From: Tritrichomonas musculus
Taxonomy: Eukaryota > Parabasalia > Tritrichomonadida > Tritrichomonadidae
Assembly: GCA_039105265.1 (NCBI GenBank)
Contig: JAPFFF010000008.1
Span: 3,720,001 to 3,784,000 of the forward strand
Reading direction: 5' to 3'
DNA: 64,000 bases
Shown here: positions 45,520 to 54,109 of the stretch, piece after piece
How the letters are laid out: every line of letters starts with the position of its first letter
Position numbering within the stretch: the stretch's first letter is position 1
Notes under the pieces: model-generated
What the model was told of the DNA's origin: nothing
Seen by the model: only the letters and a program-made list of their open reading frames with translations
Database searches by the model: none
Position numbers and translations under genes: made by a program

Positions 45520-47145
45520 ATGGCTCTTTTTTGTGATGCATCTTGCCTCATCAAGTTTACAAGAAAACAAGGTGCTCACATTGTCAGATATACTCCCCCT
45601 TATTATGATTTTAATGGACAAATCGAGTTTATAACATCATGCGCATTTCCCGAATTATATGATCAAGCAGATTCTATTTTTGTTTCTTCAATTGCAAGGG
45701 CCAACTGCTTTACTTGGTCTTTTATCTCAAATCTCGAGCAATATTCTGTTGTTCTTATTTCACATCATATTTTAGGCGACGCTTTCTCAAAATTTTTACA
45801 GGATGCAAGAACTTGTCTAAAAGATAAAAATCCTATAGAGATCTTTGATCAAATTTGGAATTATGTCACAAGCTGGACATACAATTCCAAGACTTCCATT
45901 CTTACAGTTATTACACCAGCACTTAATTTTGATTCGTTGCAGATAGGATCAAAATTGAAATCATCCTCAAGTTTAATTTTATCCTCACAAAAAAAACAGA
46001 AAGGAATTTTCGAAGTTAAATTAGATAACTCAATTGTTGTTTATTCTGATTATGATCCATCTTATTGGCTTGGATCAGATAATATCGATTATCTAAAAAT
46101 ATGGCATGCTTTAATGACGGGTAAGTGCATTCTTATCATTCATGACGATCCTTCTAGCGTATCAAACACAGTTTTCTCAATAATTTCTCTAGCAGCGCCA
46201 TTTTTATATTGTGAAGAATATCTTGCATTTACAAGACTTGGTGATCCACGTTTTGCTCAGATAATAGAAGGATCAACACGTTGGAAGATTGTTGGGACTA
46301 CAAACTATTTAGCAGCAGAACGATGCAACCAATTTTCTGTTGTTATCAACCTTTCAAAGCGTCCATCTTTATTACAAATTTCATCATCAGTATTACAATC
46401 TCCTAATCAGTTACCATTAAGATCTCCTTCAGCTCTTTTTAGACCAACTTTAAGTCTTTCATCATTATTTAATCGATCGTTTTCAAAAACTTCAAACAAC
46501 GAGCAAAGTTCTCTAAAGCGTCTTACCGTCAAACTTATGCAAAAACTTGAAGATGTATTTAATGACATTCTTTCAATTAATCCTTATAGCGATTTCTTAC
46601 AAATTCCGCTCTCGAGAGAAGATGTTTCCCCATATTTTCATCATCATACTTCAGTAACATTTGATAATACATCATTAACGAGATCATCAAAAAGTAATAG
46701 TACTAATTTCATCAATGATGATGAAAATGATACTAATTCCAATCTCATTGATGACGATAGTAGTAATACAGACAATGCTAACGATAATAATGGCGACAAT
46801 AATGATGCCGACCCAAATAAAAAGAAAAAAGTGCAAAAACAGCTGTCTATTGCTGAAGTTCTTGACTTTTCTCAAACTCAAACTTTTCGTACTTGGAGAT
46901 ACAATATCGCTTGCCGAAGCGCCTTCCGCGATGCGATGCTTTCTGAGTTACCTAAAGATACAATAGATTGGTGTAATATAGATGATCTTCGATGCCTGCT
47001 AAACGTAATACCTTTTATACGCGAAAAATATGAACGTGATGCTCATATGTGCGCTGTATTACACAGACACGAAAAGTTAGCAAATAAAAGACTTAAGTCT
47101 TTAGCAAAGATTGATACAGAAACAGCGAATAGCAATACCGACTAG
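45520..47145 (+). CDS. DENN-domain protein (DENND6/AVL9-like)
   Basis: 541 residues. The N-terminal ~120 residues fit an upstream DENN/longin-like part (IEFITSCAFPELYDQADSIF, FTWSFISN). The core cDENN is at about 195-280: YLKIWHALMTGKCILIIHDD, NTVFSIISLAAPFLYCEEYL, TRLGDPRFAQI, then WKIVGTTNYLA, which matches the LW-x-x-L-x-GE-x-V, PL-x-x-x-xDY-x-x-x-T-x-x-D-x-x-F and V-x-G-x-TN blocks of DENND6/AVL9-type proteins. An Asn/Asp-rich disordered insert (about 400-435) precedes the C-terminal helical region (FRTWRYNIACRSAFRD). DENN proteins are exchange factors for Rab GTPases in membrane traffic. Confidence 0.7.
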   Translation: MALFCDASCLIKFTRKQGAHIVRYTPPYYDFNGQIEFITSCAFPELYDQADSIFVSSIARANCFTWSFISNLEQYSVVLISHHILGDAFSKFLQDARTCLKDKNPIEIFDQIWNYVTSWTYNSKTSILTVITPALNFDSLQIGSKLKSSSSLILSSQKKQKGIFEVKLDNSIVVYSDYDPSYWLGSDNIDYLKIWHALMTGKCILIIHDDPSSVSNTVFSIISLAAPFLYCEEYLAFTRLGDPRFAQIIEGSTRWKIVGTTNYLAAERCNQFSVVINLSKRPSLLQISSSVLQSPNQLPLRSPSALFRPTLSLSSLFNRSFSKTSNNEQSSLKRLTVKLMQKLEDVFNDILSINPYSDFLQIPLSREDVSPYFHHHTSVTFDNTSLTRSSKSNSTNFINDDENDTNSNLIDDDSSNTDNANDNNGDNNDADPNKKKKVQKQLSIAEVLDFSQTQTFRTWRYNIACRSAFRDAMLSELPKDTIDWCNIDDLRCLLNVIPFIREKYERDAHMCAVLHRHEKLANKRLKSLAKIDTETANSNTD

Positions 47146-47685
47146 ACAAAAGAATAATAGAATCAAATAGAGATAAAAATTCATGTGTATATTATATTAT
47201 TACAAATTTTGGTAGATTTATTTTTTGTTCCTTATATTAGATTTATGTATTTGTTTTGATTATATAATTTTATATAAAACTTAAAAATTTTAATATGCAA
47301 TTTCTCTATTTATATTTCAAACGACTTTCTGAGTTGAATGGATGAATTATAAATTTACAATATGAAGTCAAAACTTATACTATTCTTCTTGAAATTTTAG
47401 AAACAGCATTTTTAGAATCTTCCCTTTTTCGCTCTTTTAATGGTCAATATATGGTCAAATATCCGTTAAAAAGTTCGATTTGTAATGCGTCGATTTGAAA
47501 AAAAGATTATTAGCTATTATTATTATCTAAAAACATTTCCAATTATTATAAATTACCATTTAAAAAACATTTTAGGATTTAGAAAAGAAATATAATTCGA
47601 ATAAGCATTATAAAAGTAAAACCAAATAATGCAACAATTAGGTTTAAAAAATTCTTATATGAAAAAATGAATTTCACATGGAAAA
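47146..47685. other. Convergent intergenic region
   Basis: 540 bp between convergent genes. AT-rich; no gene, repeat or RNA recognised. Confidence 0.6.
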
Positions 47686-48801
47686 TTAAACTGTAAGTTC
47701 CTTTTCCGCATTAGGTAATAACATATGAACAGGTGCAGATTCTGGTCTATTTGTATTTTCTGACATTTGAAGCATCTGATCAAAAACTGCATCGTTTGTA
47801 GGCCTTTTGGCGAAACGCGCAACGCCTTTTCTCTTTGCAAATTTTGGAAGCTTATTTTTAGGTTCATTCTGTGCAGCCATCATTATATCATGAGCAGTAC
47901 TTCCAGTTAGAGGAAAAGATGGCGTTGAAGCAACAGGCTTAGCTGGCGGTGCATTATTATCATTATTGGGAGGCAAGTCTGAGCTTGGAGCTTTTGGAAT
48001 TTCAGATTTAGCAGGCACAAGTTTTGGGGCGGAATCTGTGCTTTCTACGTTATTTTTTTTGGGGCCTTCTGGAATAGGATCTTGAATTGCAAGAGGAGAG
48101 CTCGAAACATGTTCCAAACCTACAGACTGTGATTGGAATGTGTCATTCTTTTCACTTGATTCATCATTTTGGTTTCCTGAGTTGTTCATCATGTTCATGA
48201 AATCAGCAAGATCCATTGAAGGCCCAGAAGCTGGTTTTCGGTTGTAATCAAAACTATCAGTTGATCTTGAAATAGACATTTTCTTTTTTGGCTGGTTGAC
48301 ACCAAAAACGAGTTGATTTCCTGACATTGGATTGTGCTGGAAGTATCCATTATACATGCTTACAGATGGCTTTTGTCCAGATGAAACACCACTGGGGCGG
48401 AAGTTTGTACGTAAATGAGGAGGCTCTCCTGGAGCTGCCCATAATTTTTGAACATATTTAGCTCTAATAAAAGCTTCCATGTTTACACGATCTGTTGATG
48501 ATGGTCTGATAAAATCTGGAGGTAATCGAGATTCCCAATATTCATTTGCTATTTTGTTTCCAACTCGCTTCATAACACGCGCTTGGTCTGGGGTCCAAGA
48601 ATCAAGTGTACACGAACGAACAAATGTAATATGCGTACCAAGGTTTCGATGAATACCAGAGCAATCAATACAAATAAATACACCAAGGGTTGAAGAGGCC
48701 CATTTTGCAACCTTATGCTGACAGTCAGCACAGAGGTTATTTTCTGGCAATTCCATTAAGCTTTTAACTAAGTTTAATGCTTCAGGTGTTGGCTTTGACA
48801 T
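47686..48801 (-). CDS. ArfGAP (SMAP-type)
   Basis: 371 residues from the ATG at 48801 (MSKPTPEALN); the 25 codons upstream lie in T/A-rich sequence and are not used. The ArfGAP zinc finger is complete: CADCQHKVAKWASSTLGVFI then CIDCSGIHRNLG, that is C-x2-C-x16-C-x2-C with the catalytic Arg in GIHRNLG. SLDSWTPDQ-type, NEYWESRLP and FIRAKYVQKLW blocks follow. The C-terminal ~230 residues are Ser/Pro/Asn-rich and disordered, with no PH or ankyrin repeats, as in SMAP proteins. It stimulates GTP hydrolysis by Arf in vesicle coat cycling. Confidence 0.88.
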   Translation of the reverse strand: MSKPTPEALNLVKSLMELPENNLCADCQHKVAKWASSTLGVFICIDCSGIHRNLGTHITFVRSCTLDSWTPDQARVMKRVGNKIANEYWESRLPPDFIRPSSTDRVNMEAFIRAKYVQKLWAAPGEPPHLRTNFRPSGVSSGQKPSVSMYNGYFQHNPMSGNQLVFGVNQPKKKMSISRSTDSFDYNRKPASGPSMDLADFMNMMNNSGNQNDESSEKNDTFQSQSVGLEHVSSSPLAIQDPIPEGPKKNNVESTDSAPKLVPAKSEIPKAPSSDLPPNNDNNAPPAKPVASTPSFPLTGSTAHDIMMAAQNEPKNKLPKFAKRKGVARFAKRPTNDAVFDQMLQMSENTNRPESAPVHMLLPNAEKELTV

Positions 48802-49282
48802 TTGAAAAAAATTAAGTGATAGTTTTTTTTTTTGAATGGTAAATTGTTTTATACTATTTGAAAATGTTTCAAGCAAAACTTTTTATACCATTAAATCTTT
48901 TCAAAATATTTTATATTGTATAATTTAATTTTAACTCTCAATTTTTATTGAAAAAGAAAAATCATCCTAAAAGAGCTATATTTAGTTTTTTAAATTATAT
49001 CTAAGGAGATCCTTACTCTTATTATACCTTTCATCTATAAACAATTTTTTATTTTAAACTTGAAAACAATTTCAAGAAGATATGCTTATAATACTAGAGT
49101 TATTTTGACGTTAAGGAAAAAGATACACATAGATATTGATGAAATCAAGCCAATAATATATAATCATTCAATCTTTGCAGATAATCAATTATAACAGCTG
49201 AATCAAAAATAAAATAAATTTCGTTATTGGTTAAAATTAATAGCAATTATAATACCTCACTCTTTTGTTCATCAACACAATG

Positions 49283-49313
<31 letters not shown>

Positions 49314-49671
49314 GGACCCATATTACAAAAACTAAAAAAAAAAAAACATTATTTATCTTAACGGATTTAACCGAAAATAATTACCAGAAAAACAATATAA
49401 GGTAGAAAATTACTAAAAATCCTTCAATTTTTATTTTTTAATAATCTGGTAATATGATTAAAAAAAAATTTAAAGACGTTTTCACTTTTTAAATTGGACT
49501 CAATTTGCACAGTTAATGAATATCATATATTAAAAATTTGCTTTTACATATTTGATAAAGTATATTTCGTAAGAAAATACATAATTTATTAAAATTATTC
49601 AAATTCAATATTTTATTTATTATTTCAGAAAAAAATTGAATTTTTATAATGTAATTTTTTCATTTCATAGA

Positions 49672-49982
49672 GTGAGGAGAATAATATGTAAACGGGAGAA
49701 TAATATGTAAACGCTTCTGAAAAAGTTTTAAAATGAAGGAGAAAAGCATTATCAGCTTTCTTTTAGTTAGTTTTATTATTATAAATTATCAATTTAATTT
49801 GAATCACTATATATTAAATTACAAAAACAAAAATTAATAAAGTTAACTTAGAGTTTTTTTATCAATTTTTTTCAAATATATTATTTATAATTTCTATTAA
49901 TTAATTCAAAAAAATTGTATATATTAAACTTTTTCTGTAGCGTTTATATCTTATTCTCCCATTTACATATAATTCTCCTCAT
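49672..49982. mobile_element. ~311-bp MITE-like element with ~57-bp imperfect inverted repeats
   Basis: 49672-49728 and 49926-49982 are imperfect inverted repeats (about 85% by eye) starting TGAGGAGAATAATATGTAAA / TGAGGAGAATTATATGTAAA and ending AGAAAAAGTTT. Within each arm the word GGAGAATAATATGTAAA is itself tandemly repeated. The spacer is AT-rich without an ORF. Flanks share TCATA, but a full target duplication is not certain. Confidence 0.65.
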
Positions 49983-50681
49983 CATATTTACAAAAGCAGA
50001 GTATATGAAACATTAACAAAACTTGATCGTCGGGTCCCATGTAATGTGATATAAAATTTTAAAAAACTTTGCTGGTTTCTAGGGAATATTATGAAAAAAG
50101 AGAATAATTATCAATGATTTAAAGATATTCTATCAACCTAATTTGTAAATAATTCATTTATTTTATAGTTTCTTAAAAGAAAAGAAAAATAGGTAATATT
50201 TGAGAAATTTGAGGAATTTTATATATTCCATTCATGCAAATATATCATATTCGATTTAAAAAGTAAATGCTTAAACATAATCCACTAGAAAAACTATTTG
50301 ACACTTTATTAATATTTGATACAATTAAATATAAAGAATGTTATTTTTTTTCTCATAAATATTATCTTTTGGAAGAACAAAAATAGTTCATAGATTTTCA
50401 TTTATTAAACTCCCTTTGGAATAATGAATTTGTATTTTTTTTTGTTAAAAAAACTGTAAAATTCATTTGCCAGCATCGATGCTTTTTCCATCAAGTTTAC
50501 TAAATATTATTATATTAATTTCTATAACAAATGTATTATTTATTATTAATAATAAAATCAAAAAAATCACAATATTTTATGCAATAAATGCATTTTGGTT
50601 TCCACTTTTTCAGAAGGGCCCCCGAAAAAAATTTAGTTTCAGTAACTCTACAAATGCAAAGCCTTACACTTTAAAATTGTT

Positions 50682-50770
50682 GAATTATAATAAATAAATA
50701 ATTATACCAATATTTAAAGGAGATACCAATGAGAATTATAATAAATAATTAATTATACCAATATTTAAAG
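50682..50770. repeat. 38-bp direct repeat, two copies
   Basis: 50682-50719 and 50733-50770 both read GAATTATAATAAATAA then TTATACCAATATTTAAAG with one or two differences, separated by 13 bp. Probably a local slippage duplication. Confidence 0.8.
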
Positions 50771-50872
50771 ATATTATGTTAAAATGATTAATCTGAAACA
50801 ATCCACCAATTTTGAATGCTAATCTTTAAAAAAAATTGAAAAAGTTTTAAGTATTTTAAAATCTCTGTTTTA

Positions 50873-53800
50873 ATGAATTCATCAAACTCTTCAATTTCGT
50901 CCGAAGATGAAGATGAAATAACTCCACATCATTCAGAATTCTTGCAAACATTGATACCAAGAACACATTTCCATTCATTCGAACGTGACGAAACTGATGA
51001 TCACGAAGAAGAGTATCATGAAGCTTTTCCTCTCTCAAACTTTGTTTCAAACTTTTTCCCAGATTTTAAACAAAGAAAAAACTCCGACCCTGATCCTTTT
51101 TTAATTTTACCACCTTTTTTCGACGAATCATCGCATATTCCACCACCAGCAAATACAAAAATCGAAGGTATCTTTGTTCACCTACTTGATTTTGCAATTC
51201 TTTCAGATATAACAAACAAAAAAAGTTATATACACTCTTGGTATGATCTGGCGTCTGGCACATCAGTTGAAGCTAAGAGAATTATCACTTCCTTTTTTAC
51301 AAAAAAATATGAGAAAATTCATGTTTTAGTTAAAGATAAAAAAGATCTCCAATTACCACAATTTTCATGGGCAACTAATATCAATACCAAACTTTTTTCA
51401 AAGCCAAATCAATCTTTAAAGCATTTAATAAGAATATTTCATTATGTTGGTCTAGGTTTTCCGCCTCCTAAATTGAAAGAGATCTTTTTAAAAGATAATA
51501 TATACTCAAAATGCAATTATATGCCTTTAAGAAGCATTATTAAATCTTTACAACCGCCTTCTATGCTTATTTTTGATTGTGATAAAGCTGCAATACTACG
51601 AAATGAATTACTTGAAATTCAAAAACCAAAAAATGGGTTTGATACAAATGCAATTCAAATTTTTTTTGCTTTTTTTGCATGTTCAGAATCAGAAGAGCTT
51701 CGAATCCCATCAAATTTACCGCAGGATTTTTTCTCTTGTATATTACTAACTCCTAAGAAGGCGTATTCTAAAGTTACAGGAATTGAAATCGAAGATAAGA
51801 GACAGTTTCTCCTATTTCTTGATATTTTTACTGAATCAATAGCTCTTGATCTTCTTCAAACGGACCAATTTCATCTACTTTTTCGATTGAACTATACTAC
51901 AAACACCCTTTGGCGTCGATTCTTGCTTGCACAACGTTTAATGAAACGGCTAGGCTTGCATTGCCAGTCAATACCATCAATAGTAGATACCTCAGAACAT
52001 CAACTATGGGCCCAGTTCGATTATGCAATGCGTTGCGTTGGAAAATGCAATTTTGATACCTTGAGTATGTTTTCTAATTTGTATCAGAACAATTTCAAAG
52101 AAGTTAAACAACCACCTCAATTTGCATGCGCATTTGTTTCTTCTCTTTTAAAAATTCCTCAATTAAAAAGTTCAATACTTGCTTTATTGGCCAAATTTAT
52201 GCAAAGATCTCCTCTTAATTGCAGACTTATTAGAAAGATGGTTGATTATGATCTTCTTGGTAATATTGATTCGGTTATTCGAACCCCATTACTCAAGCAT
52301 TGGTGTATAGTCATGAGTGGATCTTTATTGATTGATGATTCGTTGTCAAAAAGTTTTGTTTCATCATTTTCACAAACTCAAGAAATGATTAAGATTTCAC
52401 TTGATCCGAATTATCCAGAAAAAACGAGAGTTTTCCTTCTTTCTTTGCTTTCTTGTATGAAAGACTCTCCGAATCACATGAACAACTCAGAAGAGAAAAC
52501 AAAAGCTTTCTTAACGGCTCTTTTCCGTACATCACCTCACATTCGACAATGGATATCGATTTTTTTGCATTCAGCAATGGCTCGCTATGCTGCAGAGCCG
52601 AGATTAAATGGGCCTACTGGAATACATGCTCATATGACTTTCCTAATGTATGATGATTTGTCAATGACTCGTGCTTTCGCTATTACGATATTAACAACAA
52701 TCATGGCTCCGCATTGTCCAGACTTTAATGAAAATGTAATGCATTGTGCGTTGAAAGGGGCAGTTGATGGTTCATCTGATGTTCGAATTGCTTTTCTTTA
52801 TTGCGTTGCTAGATATGTCAATTTGAATAATGAACAATGCGATGAAGATGACTCAGAAAAAATAGATAATATTTTGAGAAGTGATCCAATTGCATTTTCT
52901 AATTCTATTGATAAACCAAAACTTCGCGCAATACTTGAAATGCTAGAAAATGACCCACTGGAAGAGATTCGAAAGATATCAAATGCTATTTTGAAAGACC
53001 CTGTTAATTCAGGTCTAGAAGTAAGATATCAAGAATTTGCCACAACTCTTCATGAAAAAGCACATGCTAATCTTTTCATAAAAGATTATATCAAAATAGA
53101 TATGAAAATACGATATTATGATACATTGTTCAACTCAAATAATCTTGAACTTTTCGAAACTATTAAATTTGATCCAAAAAATGATTCAAATGCGAAAATT
53201 AATTGTGTATCATTTAATCAAAATAATAGGACTCTATGTTATGCAACAGAAGGTGGTGACATTGTATTTGGTAATAATCATTGGATTGCCCCATACCCTA
53301 TTTTAAATATTTGCCATTTTTGTGATAATATTATAGTTGCATCTTCGATTGATGGAGCAATTCATGTATTTAGAGGGGGCTTTGAAAGTGAGATTGATTC
53401 ATTTTTACCATCAATCCTTCATTACTCTGAGAAGATCGAAATGGTAAGTGACGGCAACCAAGTGCTATACATTGCCCAAGATTCAAATGAAATAATGATT
53501 TGGAATTTGCTCTCGTTGCTATTAATTAATCGAATTCAAACAGAGTTACAAATTCAAAAATTGGCATATGCCAATGGATATATTTATGCGGCTTTAATAA
53601 ATGGCCGTATAATTCAAATTAATGAAAATACTTTAGAGATTGAAAAAGTATCAGATCGCTTTTTAAATCAAGTTATTCTTAATATGGGATGCTATATTAA
53701 TTCATTATGGACCGTAAATTCAGCAGGAGAAGTATATTTATGGAGAAATTTCGATGATCCATCATGTATATACAAATTTAATGGAAATATAAAATTTATA

Positions 53801-53995
53801 ACTATAGCTCAATCTTTTCCTCTTATATTATCAATTCAGGAAACTGTTAATCTTACAAATTTCGAATCTGGTGCAACTTATGAATTAAAATTTAACAAAA
53901 ATAATGGCGTATGCTGCTGTATAGACAATACTAAGCCCCTTGCTGCAATTGGATATGATGATGGCACATTAGCAATATGGAGGCTTCCTCTCTGA
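50873..53995 (+). CDS. RPTOR: Raptor (TORC1 scaffold)
   Basis: 1040 residues. An acidic disordered N terminus leads to a Raptor N-terminal caspase-like (RNC) domain at about 150-330: HYVGLGFPPPKLKEIF, MLIFDCDKAAIL, IQIFFAFFACSESEELRIPS, then NLPQDFFSCILLTPKKAYSK. LWRRFLLAQRLMKRLG is a highly diagnostic Raptor block. HEAT-like helices follow (about 360-720, with FRTSPHIRQWISIFLHSAMA and IRKISNAILKDPV), and a C-terminal WD40 region (about 755-1040) ends in ALWRLP-type sequence (AIWRLPL). Raptor brings substrates to TOR kinase in the nutrient-sensing complex TORC1. Somewhat shorter than animal Raptor but with the full domain order. Confidence 0.88.
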   Translation: MNSSNSSISSEDEDEITPHHSEFLQTLIPRTHFHSFERDETDDHEEEYHEAFPLSNFVSNFFPDFKQRKNSDPDPFLILPPFFDESSHIPPPANTKIEGIFVHLLDFAILSDITNKKSYIHSWYDLASGTSVEAKRIITSFFTKKYEKIHVLVKDKKDLQLPQFSWATNINTKLFSKPNQSLKHLIRIFHYVGLGFPPPKLKEIFLKDNIYSKCNYMPLRSIIKSLQPPSMLIFDCDKAAILRNELLEIQKPKNGFDTNAIQIFFAFFACSESEELRIPSNLPQDFFSCILLTPKKAYSKVTGIEIEDKRQFLLFLDIFTESIALDLLQTDQFHLLFRLNYTTNTLWRRFLLAQRLMKRLGLHCQSIPSIVDTSEHQLWAQFDYAMRCVGKCNFDTLSMFSNLYQNNFKEVKQPPQFACAFVSSLLKIPQLKSSILALLAKFMQRSPLNCRLIRKMVDYDLLGNIDSVIRTPLLKHWCIVMSGSLLIDDSLSKSFVSSFSQTQEMIKISLDPNYPEKTRVFLLSLLSCMKDSPNHMNNSEEKTKAFLTALFRTSPHIRQWISIFLHSAMARYAAEPRLNGPTGIHAHMTFLMYDDLSMTRAFAITILTTIMAPHCPDFNENVMHCALKGAVDGSSDVRIAFLYCVARYVNLNNEQCDEDDSEKIDNILRSDPIAFSNSIDKPKLRAILEMLENDPLEEIRKISNAILKDPVNSGLEVRYQEFATTLHEKAHANLFIKDYIKIDMKIRYYDTLFNSNNLELFETIKFDPKNDSNAKINCVSFNQNNRTLCYATEGGDIVFGNNHWIAPYPILNICHFCDNIIVASSIDGAIHVFRGGFESEIDSFLPSILHYSEKIEMVSDGNQVLYIAQDSNEIMIWNLLSLLLINRIQTELQIQKLAYANGYIYAALINGRIIQINENTLEIEKVSDRFLNQVILNMGCYINSLWTVNSAGEVYLWRNFDDPSCIYKFNGNIKFITIAQSFPLILSIQETVNLTNFESGATYELKFNKNNGVCCCIDNTKPLAAIGYDDGTLAIWRLPL

Positions 53996-54109
53996 GAGGA
54001 ACAACAACAACAAGAAAAAAAAAAATATATTAGATGTTTGATATATGTTTTTAATAAAATTTTATGATATTATATAAAATTATTATTATTTATATACAAT
54101 TTATCTGGT

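Larger units (their letters stand above)
48802..50872. other. 2-kb intergenic region with repeats
   Basis: No gene is supported. It contains a T26-type run near 49281-49307, an inverted-repeat element (49672-49982) and a 38-bp direct repeat pair (50682-50770). The 76-codon reading at 50467 is low complexity and ends inside that repeat. TTGAAAAAGTTT at 50836-50847 probably belongs to the Raptor promoter. Confidence 0.55.

Noticed and set aside
50467-50697. 76-codon reading before Raptor
   Set aside because: Ile/Asn/Lys-rich, ends within a local direct repeat, and has no motif.
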